Numbered from the stretch's first letter, positions 47,371-60,060 are shown. The stretch: DNA of 64,000 bases from Vicia villosa (GCF_029867415.1 NC_081185.1:106247055-106311054); one strand, 5' to 3'. Translations and numbers: made by a program. The notes: generated from the letters alone by a model not told the origin.

Positions 47371-49874
47371 CTATGAGACAGAGTATCTCCTACTCCTACC
47401 ATTTTTTCCCTCCCGAGACTTCCTACTCGATTTCTGATGCTTTCCTCCACCTTGACCACTAAAATTTGCAATTCTTCCTATCCCTTTAGAAAGTGAGGTA
47501 AAGAAAGTTCTTCCATTTCCTGCCTTATCAATCATGCCTTGTTTCATGAACATTTGCTCCTTCTCCAACTCACTCAGCCTAACCCTCAATCTTGAAATCT
47601 CTAGCTTCAGTTCTCGATTCTCTCGCCGCAAAGATGCATAGTTGTCCCTTGGGGACATGGCTGCACTTGGAACACCGCTACTTATTCTCTGTGATAGTAG
47701 CCCTTCTCCTGAACTTCCCGACAAGGCATTTTTCAAGCGCAGCTGCTCAAAATACAAGACTTGTACCACCATTTGCAGTGGAAGTCTATCATTCTGAGCA
47801 GCATGGTTGCATGCTTCTTGAGATAGCTTCTGACAGTCTATAAACTTGCAAAGTTTCTTGCATTCTTGTTCTGTTAATGCAGTATGGGCCTGAGCAGAGG
47901 GAAAAAATAGGTGCATTGTCAACATGAAGTAGGAAAAGTGAATAACAAACTAAATCAACTTATTTATTTCGTAAGTGTAACTGTTGCATGATCGAGAAGA
48001 CCGTGGTTTGTTCTAAACATTGGAATCATAGAAAGATCTTCTCTATAGTCAAAGAAATTTTACCTTCAAATAAATGTCCACGGCTCTATAAAGGCCATCG
48101 TCGATGACACGAGCATAATCAGGAAGTATCTCAATCAAAGCAATGAATTTCTGTAGACTTAAGCAAGGATCAGGAGAAATTTCTGCTAAAAAAGCATCAA
48201 TAAGCTGACCGACTTTTAGCAGAGAACCATGGCCATTAGAACCAACCCCGTCTGATTCATATTCGTAGTCTTCTGTTTCTTCCTCTTCAATCCGCTGCAA
48301 GAAATTCACCAGTAGCCTGTGAACTGTATCTACATCAAACAAGGAGTCTCCACTCTGCAGAGACGGTATAAGAAGATCATCGAGCGAAACCATCTCCAAC
48401 CTTAACGATATCCTTCTTTCAAGCTCAAGCCTACAGGGAATGGGGGCACCTAACATAATGGACATCTTCAACATGCCAAACAAGAAAGACAAGGGAATCA
48501 TGGAAGAGCTTTTGTCTGTTGGCATGAGACTAACAATAGATTCGACGATCGTCCTCTGGTCCTTTTCTATAGTGGTTGGACTCAAATTTATTCTTGAAGG
48601 ATTCCAGTATTGACATTTCCCAATACCCTTCAATGATGATTGAGCATAATGCATCAGTGAAGCTATAATGCTGTGTGATCTAACTCCCATTCTTCTCATG
48701 GCACATACAACTCTCTCGTAAAAATCGATACGCAGAATCGAGAGATCTTCAATCCACCATGCCACAAAGTCCTCCTTTAGTTCCTTAGACTCACCATCAC
48801 AGTCTAACTTAGATAAACCAGAAACTAGTTGCTCTTTACAAGCATTCATTGCAATAGCTTCAACACATCCTTTTGTGATTTCTATCTCCTCTACGATATT
48901 CAGCGGTAACATCTCACAGGTAGATAGAACTTCCACTGACTTCTGAAGACTTTGAAACACAAACTCATTCAGATAAATGTCTGTTCGTGAAATGAGGTTT
49001 TGCTCCCGGTATTCTTCTGTCATTTCAAGATACTCGGCTGCACAACGCAACCTGGCAACATTAAACGTCGTAATCTCGAAATTCATCCCGTAACAGAACT
49101 TCATGGCAAGTTCAAATGTCTGGTGTTCACCAGGAAAGTTTAGGAGCTCCAAATTTGAAACATTGGAACCTTTGTTGGCTTCAGCAACCATCTTCCGGAT
49201 CTTCCCACTTAGAGTAACCAGAGGAAACTACATGAACCACAACAACAAATTAACTTCAGGTACATTTGCTTAGAGTTCAAAGTAACTTCTGTTTCTTGAA
49301 AAAATTCATTACAATATATGAATATTATTTCACAGAATTGTCTTTGAGGGCGTGTAAGGCGGGCTACCGCACAGGGACCCTAAATTTGTCAGGATCAAAC
49401 TATAGCTAAATAAGGCCTTATAAAATATTTGTCAGGTAAAATCGTAATTAACGAGCCTCTATTTATTTTGCCATAATTAAACTCGGGCTAACCTACACAA
49501 GGGCCTCAAAAAACTTGAGACGACTCCGTTCTTGTTGATTAACAGAACAAGGCTATGAATGTTGAAAATTTTACCTTATGCAGCAGAAATGACTCCCCAT
49601 CAACAACAATTGTAATGTCACCAGCAACATCAGCAAAAATCCTGCCATCAAGAAGAGAAACAAAACTTCAATGCCAACAACAGTAAAACAAAACCAACAC
49701 TCACAAAAAGCACATGAAGTTACATGTTAAATCTACTATCAAATGAAGTAGTGAAACACAAGGGTATAACATAACATATAGAAGTAGTTACCTAGTAGTG
49801 TAAGAGTTGCAAAACTTAGGAGTAGTAGAAGTAGAAGAGTGCTTAGAAGAAGAGATAGAGTTTTCAGAAACCAT
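47371..49874 (-). CDS. BTB/POZ and NPH3 domain-containing protein (NRL family)
   Basis: The four exons on the - strand are 49874-49792, 49641-49575, 49227-48064 and 47889-47371. All junctions are GT-AG and in phase, giving 610 residues, the usual NRL length. The BTB domain covers about residues 29-125 (DITIVVDGESFLLHKFPLV, then FELAMKFCYG). The NPH3 domain runs from about 206 (WWIEDLSILRIDFYERVV) through PDYARVIDDGLYRAVDIYLK to CQKLSQEACNHAAQNDRLPL and VVQVLYFEQLRLK (about 495). A coiled coil spans about 519-555 (ENRELKLEISRLRVRLSELE). The basic tail ends RRYSVS. Family members act in phototropin or auxin-transport signalling as membrane-associated scaffolds or CUL3 adaptors. Which paralogue this is cannot be told here. 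The start is the first ATG ahead of the conserved FADV segment. Confidence 0.93.
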
Positions 49875-51080
49875 GTTTTTTTCTCCCTTTCTATCCGTTA
49901 GGAGAGAAAACTAGAGAAAATGAAGCTCCTTCTTCTTGTGCCTGAGGTGTGTCTGCATGTGATGTCTAATGTCTCAGTAACAGCAACACAAACTGTAGCC
50001 TACAGATATGAATGATTATACTATCAAATAATTTGTACGGGTGGTTGCAGATTGTTCAGGAATATTTTGAAGTAAACACCCAAAACACCCTCAAAGGCTC
50101 AAACATACAGCAACCAATTATTCACAAATACACACACAGCTTTTTCTTTTCATTTTCATAGCATAACATGGTCTTTCTTTGTAGTATAGTCTTTTGCTTT
50201 TTGGCTGCTTTTGTTTCTGATCTAGTGATCTTTATCAGTATATAAAAAATACTAATAAATACATAACAGTGTTGTAACTATCACTATACTATACTAGTAT
50301 GTTTGATATTCAAACGTGACAGTAAAACTTAAATTAAATATAACAGTATGCTTTATTGTGTTTGGATATTGAAAATGGCAAGTAATAGTATTAGCATGTA
50401 GTAGTAATGTGATGAAAAGCAAAAGAGATGATAGGGTGTTGATTTGGTGGAGTGGAGATGGAGGGGTCAATGTTATGTTGAAAAAGGAAAAGTGGTCTAA
50501 GGACATATGAAATGGTACTGAGTTGACACGGAACTCAATAAAGATGCAATTATTACAGACACTATCACTGCACACTCCTGTCTTTTCCAGATTTATCTAC
50601 TTCCCTTTTTTGGAAGTATGATTAATAATGAAGCTAGTACTAATTGTAAAGATATTTTAAATTTGAAACTAGACTTTCATATAAACCACTTGGAAGAAAC
50701 CTTCGCCACTAGATTTTTTTTAAAGAGTAAACACTAAGAATTCATTTTAGAATTGTAAATAATGGTTTTAAGAAAATTAATGTTGTACTCGTTATCCGAG
50801 AAAAAAAGGAAACATCAGAAAGTTAAGTTTTTGGAAATTGAATTTTCATATAGTCGATTAAATAGATATTAATTAAAAGAGAGATAAATATTATCGGTTT
50901 CTAGAAAAAGTAAGACTCCCAAATTAATAAGTTAGTCAGCACTAGCATTTCTTTCACGTAAGGTGTGGACAAGGACAAACTGTCACTCTTTATGAATAAG
51001 ATATTAGATATGATTCAACAGAGGTACATAAGGATGAGTAGAAGGCACACCCACTTAAATAAACTTCAGAGCCGTTTGAG
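49875..51080 (-). promoter_or_regulatory. Upstream region of the NPH3-family gene
   Basis: The start codon complement at 49872-49874 is preceded (on -) by a purine-rich leader with GAGAGAAAACTAGAGAAAAT-type sequence complement around 49900. No convincing TATA box can be chosen. From 50100 to 51080 the DNA is AT-rich and has no credible ORF. The open frame at 50575-50294 (-) lacks any recognisable domain. Confidence 0.4.
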
Positions 51081-52150
51081 AGTCAGACTCGCAATTATAT
51101 TTTGGAAACCATGATTTCAAGCAATATCAAGACCATGATAAATGACTTGAAACTCGACATTTATATTAGAGGTGAAACCACAACTTTCTACAAAATATGT
51201 GATCCGACCTCCATAAGAGTTTCTCAAAAGACCACCAAAGCCGGATGGCCCTGGATTAGCAATAGATTTTTATCACATACTCCGGGGGAGGGTGCCAAGA
51301 CACGAGTCTAGGGGCTGATATGTTATTAGAACCACCAAAAAGCCTGTTTGGTAGAGTGTAAAAGAGTAGTTATTTTTGGCTAAGAATATTTCAGAGAGCG
51401 GTTGTTGTCTTTGAAGAATTCTCTGTTACGAGATTTCTAAATCATCCAATAACAAATGAGAAATAAAGAACCATGACTGATGACCGCATTAATTTTCATC
51501 CAATTATATATATCATCCTCATAAAAATGAATGTGAGATGGAAAACTGAAATTGTTCCAAACTTGCATGGTCTTAGGGCAATCTCTAAGAGTGTGTAAAA
51601 TGGTTTTGTTAGATGCACCACGTCTATAACAAAAGGAATTTGTTGACATGTGATGAGTGACATGTGTATAGTTGGTAGGTAACTTTCCATGCATGGTGAT
51701 TCAAACAAAATGACGAATATCTTCATGTAACTTGAGGTTTTACATCCAAGACCAAGTCATTGTATGAATATGAAGTGGATTGGACTCCAAAGTTAACAAA
51801 AAATAAGCTGATTTGGTAGAATAAGTACTTGATACTAAAGGTTCCCGAATAAGAATATCATTTGAGTCGTCGTTAGTAAAGACATTAATCATCTCCATTT
51901 TTTTATATTGAGGAAGATAGGTGGAGATGATGTCAAAATTCCAAACACCATAATTGCAGACACCCATGATATGTACGTGCATATCATGTTCATCCACCAA
52001 AAGAATTATGTCACAAATTCTACCATTTGGGAGCCATTTATTATACCAAATGATAATGTCCCCTCTCCTTACACTAGTGATAAAACCCAGCTTTAGAGCA
52101 TTAACTGATTTAGCAATAGAATGTCATGTGTACGATGCTCCATGGTAATT
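51080..52150 (-). pseudogene. LINE (non-LTR retrotransposon) ORF2 C-terminal remnant
   Basis: On the - strand from 52110 down, the reading is RRGDIIIWYNKWLPNGRICD, then GVWNFDIISTYLPQYKK and STKSAYFLLTLES (52000-51740). After a frameshift comes a zf-RVT-like segment, FVWITMHGKLPTNYTHVTHH with CYRRGASNKTILHTLRDCPK and VWNNF (51710-51530). This order (end of reverse transcriptase, WLP/W-x-F linker, then the Cys/His finger with H-x-LRDC) is typical of plant L1-type LINEs. The RNase H part toward 51080 is poorly preserved. Stops and frameshifts are present. Confidence 0.75.
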
Positions 52151-53259
52151 ATCCGCTTCTAGGATGCAGACTACATAATTAATGTTGTAGTCTAAGGTGA
52201 AATTCGGTTCCACGTTAACGATTTGTCCTTTGATGTTGGCTCTAGCCTAATAACGATTGTTCTTTGTCTTAGATAATGGTAGGGGATAATGGAGTGATTG
52301 CACCTTGATCTATTGTAGTTTAGGGGTGGTTGACCCAGAACAAATTTTGTAGTTGTGTTTTCGAAATTAAAATTCATCTCTCAATGTCAACTGATTTTGT
52401 AGTTATGTTATGGTGGTTTGGTGTATGAGCTTGATGTTTTAACTGTGAGATAGTAGCAGACTTTTTGTAAGATGTGATTTTTGTTGGATGTTGAGAGACC
52501 TAGGGGTTAAAGTAGGTTTGTTGTAATTTTAGAAGTTAAAGTTAGGTTGGAGTAATGATTTAAGTTGAGTGTGGTGAAAATTAGAATTTTCGTTGGGATG
52601 TTTGAAAGTTGAAATTAAGTTAAAGAGTTATGGTGTAAGTTAGTATGGTGAAAAATGGAGGCTAAAATGGACTTATTGTAAAGTTGGTTGTATGAAGTAG
52701 TTTGGTTGAGATGTAGTAATGTAAGTTAGGGTGTGGTGGAAATTGAAATTGACTTGTTGTTGGGGATGGTGGTATGTAGTATTTTGGTTGATGGGTAGTG
52801 GTTTAAGTTGGTTGTTAAGATAATGTGGGGCTAGTTTGTTGATTTGTGGAAGACGTTCAACTAGTTTAGCACATAGACAAATGGTTTCACAATAGAGTTA
52901 AATCTAGGCATATAACCTTGGTTGGACTTAACTTTCCCTTGCATGATTTTACTATCGACACAAGAAGTCGTCAGTCTCCCAATTTCAATTTTCATATTTG
53001 TTCAAGTTCTCCTAATATTTTTTTCACGATTCAATCATATTTGTTTTATGCTGCTTTTGAAAGTACTTTGATTGTCACAATATCTTTTGGTGATAGCTAA
53101 ATTGAAATTTGACACAATATGTTTGATACATTTCAACAATATAGAAGAAGATCAAAGGAGCTATTGTACTTTATACCATGATATCCATCCAAACAACATG
53201 CACTAGATCAAGATAAGACCTCAAAATAAACTGGTACACAAGATGCTTGATAGTGTATG
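52151..53259. other. GT-rich non-coding stretch
   Basis: No gene is supported. From 52400 to 52900 the + strand is rich in GTTG/GGTTGTA-like phrases (for example AAGTTGGTTGTATGAAGTAG and related copies), which may be an old degenerate tandem region. The open frame at 52918-53100 has no recognisable domain. Confidence 0.45.
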
Positions 53260-55768
53260 TGTCGCACCCCAATTTTTGACCTACCGTTTTTCATTCATTT
53301 TTGATATTATCGCATTCATATTTCACGTACATTCATCATTTAAACATCGCATCGTTGCATATTCTGAAAAAACAGACTTTTGATAAAGTTGATAAAAATA
53401 GCTTGCATTTTCACATCTTTGCATATTTTTATTCGAGTTACCATTTTTCGAATTTTTATTTTAGATTCCATAGATTTTAGTTTCTTTATCTTCATCTTTT
53501 TAAATAAAATATAAATTTATTTAGATAATTGTAGATTAATTTTTGTTATTATTTTATTTTTAGGTTTAGATTTTATTTAGTTTTTTTTATTAATAAAAGA
53601 ATACATACAAACAAAAAAAGAGATGTGCACAAAAAATAAATTCTTGTCTTCACGTGTCCCTGCTATGCCATGCTGCTACCTCTCCACCATGCCATAACAC
53701 TCCAAGAAACCTGCTTCTTGCTGCTGCACATAACTGTCCAAAACTTGCACAAAAATAGCAAGACAAGTCCCTGCATCAAAAAGCAACAAAAACAGTTACT
53801 TCAATTGTTCAAATCTTCATACCGTTTTCCCCCCAATTCTACATCTAAAACCCTAATCTCAGCCTATATAAAGAGCATAAAAACTCAGTAACAAGGGGAG
53901 AGGAACCGAAATAAAGGAGCCACAAAATCAACTTTCAAACACACCCAGAAAATCTCTCTGAAATTTCTGCGAAAACCCCTCACCCTCTTAACCTCACTCG
54001 ACTAACCATCATAATACTCCCACCTTCATTACACAAATCCTCACTCAGAACCTACACACCTTCGCTTAACCTCATTCAAATCCATCATCATAACTCACAA
54101 ACCATACTCTCTCATAAACCTCCCTTCATACTCAGCAACCACACACTCAGATCAAACACCCACACACCTCAATTCAAAACCTTCAAACCCCTTAGCCATC
54201 TTCATACTACCATACACCAACAAAATCGTTGCACCCTCAAACTTCATTCATAAACCATCATCTTCATTCATAAACCATCATCTTCATAAACCGAATCATA
54301 AACCTCCAAACATCATTCAAACATATTCTCATCAATAAACCTTAACCGTCACATATTCAAACCAACCTCCCAAACAAACCTTCATTCACAAACGCACACA
54401 GAAGCAGCAGCGCAAGAGACAAAGAAGGAAGTGAACAAAGTAGAGAGACGGAATCGAGAGAAGAGTAAAGTGCATACCTGCAAATCATCCGTTGTTCGTT
54501 AGTTTTTTCTTCATTTTTTTTCTTACAAATTGTTCCTTGTATTATGCTTTCGATTTCCACTCTGTACATGTACTTCATTGAATGATTGAAATTGGGATTT
54601 AGGGTTTTTGTGGGGATAAGGGTATCGATATTGTCTGCTCTGTTTGATATTGTTGTTTGAACCGTGAGAGAAGAGCGAGTGCGAGAGAGATGAAATCGAG
54701 AAACTGAGATAGGCGATCGAGAGAGAGTGCGAGAGAGGTCGATGCACAGAGGAAAACGTGATTTTGTTTCCTCTCTGAAAATCTGGAACGAGAGAGAAGA
54801 ATGTGAAAACGGCCGCGGTACTTTTGTGTTTCGGTTGGGTAACCTTAGGGTTTGGGCCTCATGGGCCCAACACGGTTCCATCTGCTTCATAACCTCCATC
54901 CGGATTTCACACCCCCACTGGCCCAATTAATTTCTTTTCCTTTGAATCTTTATTTTCTCAATTACTTTCAAAGTATTTTGTTCCAAATTTTAAATTCTAT
55001 TTTAATTAAAAGTTTTTATTTTCTTAAATAGAAAGACAAAAATAAAATATGTATTCTTTTGTACATATAGAATTTATTTTCAAATATTTTAAAATGATAC
55101 AAAAATATCTTTTTTTAATCGAATCGAATTTTGAGATTTAATGGATGAATCAAGGAGGGTTCGTACGTACTTGTACGATTTGTCCTAAAAGTATTTGAAT
55201 GATGGCCGTTAAGCTTTTATTCGATTACTTTGATTCCATTAAAGGCTCCATAAAATTCGATGCAATTCACCTTTCTTTTTCACAAAATGCTTTCTTTTAA
55301 ACAATCAAATTATTTTAGTCTATAATGGAAAGAAGAGTTTGTACGTACTTGTACAATTTGTTCTTTAAACATTTAGGCGATGGCCGTTAAGCCTTTGTTT
55401 GGATGTTTAAAACTCCATTAAAGACTTCTAAAAAACCGATTTAGCAAATACTCTTTCAAGTATTTTAAGCGATGGCCGTTAAGCTTTTGTTTAAATACTT
55501 GAATCCAATTTAAAAATACTTCAAACTCAATCCATTTCTTTTACAAAACAATTTCAAACTCATCAAATCTTCTTCATCACCTACGAGGAGGTTGTACGTA
55601 CTTATACAATTTTCTCTTTCAAACATTTGGGCGATGGCCGTTAAGCTTTTGTTTAAATGTTTGATTTCTCTTAACAAACAAACTTTCAATTCATTCACAC
55701 CCTTTTAATTTTAAAACCTTTTTTTCATAAAACGAGACACTTATTCAATTTCAATACGAACATACTTC
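53260..55768 (+). repeat. 5' part of a large gypsy LTR, later interrupted
   Basis: It begins TGTCGCACCCCAATTTTTGA at 53260, the start style of Ogre/Tat-like LTRs. It has a TATA box CTATATAAAG at 53864-53873 and a C/A-rich leader region (53900-54350). The young gypsy element interrupts it at 55769, and it continues at 63721 with an ATACGTAGGCACAAG motif near 63941. That motif, also seen in the LTR at 27939-33482, marks this LTR class. The right terminus and any TSD lie outside the window. Confidence 0.6.
55150..55650. repeat. Diverged short repeats (GATGGCCGTTAAGC) in the LTR
   Basis: GATGGCCGTTAAGC occurs at 55201, 55380, 55471 and 55633. GTACGTACTTRTACRATTT, a near-palindrome, occurs at about 55166, 55342 and 55594. 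In each unit the palindrome precedes the GATGGCCG motif by roughly 25-50 bases, suggesting an array of degenerated units of about 90-180 bp. Confidence 0.8.
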
Positions 55769-58168
55769 TGTAACACCCCATAATTTCAGTTTATTAATTT
55801 AATTTGGATTTAAATTAAATAATTGGAATTTAGTATTTTTATTTGGAATTATTTGGAAAATGATGAAATATTGGCATTGGGCCTAGAGTGGTGGTTAGCA
55901 GTAAGGGGGTGTTAACTAAGCAAGCCCATTATAATATTTTATTTTATTTTTCATAAAATAAAGGAATTGGGAAAAGAGAAGCAGAAGCAGTAGAAGCAGA
56001 TTTTGGAAAAGGAGAACACGTGAAAGTGAGAAGGGCCAAAGGGGAAGAAGACCTTCGAAGATTCGACTCTGAGGTAAGGGGGGATTCTTCGGGTTAGTAT
56101 TCCTTATGTGATTGTGGGTAGTATGATTGATTAGGATTGTTATCTAGTTCAATCGTACGTGTCGGGTTTGGGATTTATGTTAGGTTTTGATGAATTGTAT
56201 GAATTACATGATTTTGTTGATATTCATGTTATATGTGTTAATACTTGTATAAAACTTGTCTGAAATATGTTATGATGTGCAAACTGATGGTAATTGTGTG
56301 CTATGTTCGTATGTACCTGAAATTGGGGTTATGGGATAGGGTAAAAGTTGTCAAAATATTGATTCTGGCTGTGCAGGTACGTAGGAACCGGTTCCCATGT
56401 GGGACGAACCGGTTCCCCCTTGTAAAAACAGAGAAATATGGATTCTGGGTAGCTGGGAACCGGTTCCCATGTAGGGACAACCCGGTTCCCCATAGTAAAA
56501 ATCAGAGACGTGACTTTGAAGCTGCCAGGAACCGGTTCCCACGTAGGGACAACCCCGTTCCTGCAGCACTTTTTCTAAAAATGTTTTATCTTTAAAAACC
56601 CGTAACTTTTGATCCGTGTATCTGTTTTATGTGCCGTTTTGGGCGTTGCGAAGCTAATGAGATGCTTTATTTGATAAAGTGATGAAATGGGCAGTGGCCG
56701 ACTTTATTTTTTAAACTCGATTTAATTATTAATGAATTGAAAGATAGTATATGTATATGTGCTTATATATATGACTATTGATGCATGTATTTGTGTTGGT
56801 GATGAGATTGTGATATCCATTGAGTGATGTTAGTATATAACATGTCGTAGATGATATATGTTTTGTGATTATGTTGTTGGGTTGCTTTGACAATTTGTTA
56901 CATTGTGTGCAATGATGATGGATATAACGATGTTTGATCGTGGTGATGATTGGTGATTGTGAATATTAATATATTGTTAGTATTAATATGTTGGTTATGG
57001 TAGCAATTAACATTAATATGATGTGTATGTTAATTGTGAGGATGTAGTGTACATATGTGAATGATTGTATATGTATGATGATGATGATTGATGATTGTGA
57101 ATATTAATATGTTGTTAATATTAATATGTTGGCTATGGTGGCAATTAACATTAATATGATGTGTATGTTAATTGTGATGATGTGATGTATGAATGTGAAT
57201 GATTGAATGATGCTTATACATGTACATACTTGTTGTGACCTTATTGGTAAAAGGTGTTAAGCGATGTTAAGCATCGGAATGATGATGATGTATGAAGATG
57301 TAAGTATGTGTCATGTGTGCATTATTCATAAATCATTTGCATTGGAAGGCTAATTCCCATTGTGTGGAGATTAGCGGGAAGTCATCGTGTGCCCATGTGG
57401 GGTGTGAGCGATGAGGCAGTAATCGTGTGCCCATGTGGGGTGTGAGCGACTAGAGGGCAGTATCAAAGAGAGAAGTCCTGTGATATGATTCACGAATTTT
57501 GGTACCACATGCATAGTGTCAGTTGCATCATATGCATTGGTGATAACATGATTGGATGAGATCCAGTGTTATGCCTTGGTGTGTTTACTTGATTGATGTG
57601 TTGAGAAGATGTTGTTAATATGACTTGATCCTTGATGAAATTGATGAGTTGTGGGCCGATGGCCAATATTGTTGGATGATGCTTGCTTGTTGTAATAATT
57701 CCGATTATATGTATGATTGAGTGGATGATCATTACTATGAGATTTTATTGCTTATGATTGCATAATGCTTATTAATTCGAATGAAACTCACCCTTACTTT
57801 GATGATTTCAGATTAAGGATATAGCGACGTCTTGATTGGGTGAAGATAGCTTGTAGGCTAGCCCGTAGTTCGTGTCGAGTCATGCTCTGATTGTAACACT
57901 GGGGAACGCTAGTCTAGAGACGAATTACTCTGTTGGCTTTGTTGTTTTATAATTGTATTAGAGTAACTTGCATGAATGATGATGAATATGCAATGTTATG
58001 AATTATAATCCGCTGTGTTGAACATGAATTGTATTTATGTTAAATGGTTCCTCGTGTGGCATGACAAATGACTATGGTATTTTATGTTAAAGAAGTTGTG
58101 ACATCCTTGTATTTCATGTTTACTCTGATTATTATTGTATTTTCCGCGGGGTTTAGAAGGGTGTTACA
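55769..58168 (+). repeat. 5' LTR of the young gypsy element
   Basis: It spans 2400 bp from TGTAACACCCC to GGGTGTTACA. It contains three 72-bp-spaced palindromes (56384-56565), a 138-bp imperfect duplication (starting 56948 and 57086), a 38-bp doublet with TCGTGTGCCCATGTGGGG (57384 and 57422) and a possible splice donor CTGAGGTAAGG near 56070. The copy at 61316-63715 lies exactly 5547 bases downstream. Confidence 0.93.
56384..56565. repeat. 72-bp tandem units with GGAACCGGTTCC palindromes
   Basis: The perfect 12-bp palindrome GGAACCGGTTCC starts at 56384, 56456 and 56528, exactly 72 bp apart. Each is followed 22-24 bases later by a second version: GAACCGGTTCC, then ACCCGGTTCC, then ACCCCGTTCC, progressively less perfect. 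The same array lies at 61931-62112 in the other LTR. Confidence 0.95.
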
Positions 58169-58172
58169 ATAG

Positions 58173-58184
58173 TGGTATCAGAGC
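58173..58184 (+). other. Primer-binding site, initiator tRNA-Met type
   Basis: TGGTATCAGAGC follows the 5' LTR after four bases. It is complementary to the 3' end of plant initiator methionine tRNA and is the standard minus-strand primer site of copia and chromovirus elements. Confidence 0.9.
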
Positions 58185-58185
58185 A

Positions 58186-59569
58186 TAGTCGGTCCTTGTG
58201 ACCAGAGTCTTGTTGTTAATGTCCTTTCGGTATGCGACATGTGTGTGAAACACTGTCGGTACTCAGTGTGTTCTAACTGTTTGCCTGTAGAAGTGGGATT
58301 GAGACTAGTGGGGGAGAAGCTATGCTTCTCGGATATGTCTCAGATGCAAGATGTTAGAGTGATGCGTAGGGCAGCAGTACAAGAGTGTGGAGTTATTGTT
58401 TTCTGAAGCGAAGGTGACATGGACTGAAGACCGTGGTTGTTGTTCAGTCGGGGTGTCTCGGAGTAGATGATGGTTATTTCTGAGAAATGGAATTTCGAAG
58501 TTGTGATGCTTCAAGTGCTACTGATGGACTGTGATGTTGTTGTGTGAGTAGCCCTATGTGAAAGGTCGCTGTTGAAGCAGTGATTAAAGGAAGTATTGTC
58601 GTAGACCATGCAATAGGATTACTAGTACGTAATTGAGATGATGGTAGAGGTTATCGATGTTGTTGAGAATGCTTTAAAGTGCGAGTAATGCAAAGAGACG
58701 AGTATGATCTCAAGGATAAGAAGGTTGATGATGGCGTACATGAATTTGGTTTCAGGATGTTGCAGAAATCGAGCTTCAACGATGAAATGTGTTGTTTAAG
58801 TTATAAGAAGTTTGGAAGCAAAGAGATGTGATAAGATGATGTTAATAATGAGATTAATTTGAAAAGGATGAGTTTTGGAGCAGAATTTCTGTAAGCAAAT
58901 CGCAGGAAGATTGCTGAATCGTTATGAAACTTCGAAAATTCATAACTGGAGTTCTGGACATCCGATTTGAGTTCCGTTTGAAGCGTCGGAAAGCTAACGA
59001 GATGAACTTTGTTATAAAAATGGTTGCAGCAGCTGTAACATGTTTAATTGTGTCAGGATGATGTTAGAAAGAGGTGAAGTTACGGTTACACTTGTCCTTA
59101 GAACTAGATTGTTCGTTGGTGCGGCATGGGATGTCAGTGTCAGAGTTAAACAGAATAAAGGAATAATGAGGAGGCTTGTTGAGAAGCAATCTTAGAGTTT
59201 AAATGTGCCAATTGAGGAGTTTTGGAGATGTCGTATAGAGTTTCGTTGCATGGTGTCGGTATTGTATCTTGGGTAACGATTGGTAACATTCATGTCTCGA
59301 GCTCTGAGCGTCGGATTAATGTACCGTTTGAACCCACGAAGGGGAGAGATTATGTTATACCTTATGGAAGAGTTATAAATACCATAGACTGGTCCTATGA
59401 GGAGATATTATGATGTCGGTTAAAGAAGCACGAAAAAGTGTTGAATAGGAATGCTTGTTACCGCGATTGTTCGGAACGAAGTCGAGTAGAATATGTCCTT
59501 GATAAATAAGATGATAAAGATGATTTAAATATTGATGGATTTGAGTGATGAAGGAATCATTAGAAAAAG
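58186..59569. other. Interior of the young element without recognisable coding
   Basis: The sequence is G-rich on the + strand, as usual for gypsy interiors, but every frame is closed by stops and no gag motif is seen. A block ACATCCGATTTGAGTTCCGT plus CGTCGGAAAGCTAACGAGATG (58955-59005) resembles a segment also found in the LTRs. Confidence 0.5.
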
Positions 59570-60060
59570 TGAAATAGACTTTGGAACCATTTGTGGTATA
59601 TTGTGATGCGTCGTTGGTGGGTTTGGATGGTGTATTGATGTAAAATCAGTAAGTAGTAACTTATGCGTCGGGACGATTGAAAGCGCATGAAATGAATTAT
59701 CTGACTCACGATTTAGAATTGGCAGCCATGGTTTTGTTTTGATGTTGCAGTGACATTATTTGTATGGTTCGAGATTGCCTCTAAAAATGTCGATGCTGAT
59801 GGTGAAAGAGTTGGATTTAATTGAACAATTCAGAGAATTAAGTTTGGTATGTGAAGGTGCTCCTACTAATGTTGGATTGGGGATGCTGAGACTGACTAAT
59901 GGTATTCTAGACGAGATTAGAGAAAGTCAGAAAGCTGATGTTGAGTTGATCGATAAGTCGACTTTGGATTACCAAGGTAAAGATGACGGACTCAGAATTG
60001 ACGAGGATGGTATAATGAGGTTGGTGGTCGCTGTTGTGTTCCGCGTGTTACCGAGTTGAG
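59570..60060 (+). pseudogene. Pol remnant: RNase H and pre-integrase linker
   Basis: The + strand reads EPFVVYCDASLVGLDGVL, then a stop and VVTYASGRLKAHEMNYLTHD with LELAAMV (59578-59735), the start of a chromovirus RNase H. After a frameshift and an internal deletion of the RNase H remainder, 59760-60059 reads SMLMVKELDLIEQFRELSLV and DEIRESQKADVELID, the linker before integrase in Del/Tekay-like elements. No reverse transcriptase, integrase core, chromodomain or gag could be recognised elsewhere in the 3.1 kb interior. Confidence 0.75.

Noticed and set aside
47592..47843. + strand frame of 83 codons
   Set aside because: It is a shadow of the last exon of the NPH3-family gene.
54357..54926. 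Longest antisense open frame (189 codons, - strand) with hydrophobic end
   Set aside because: It lies in the leader part of a gypsy LTR rich in GAGAGA runs, which give Ser/Leu/Arg-rich chance frames. It has no domain and overlaps other chance frames.
56245..56595. 116-codon frame repeated identically at 61792-62142
   Set aside because: It is duplicated only because it lies in both LTRs. The RNRFP repeats come from the AACCGGTTCC palindromes.
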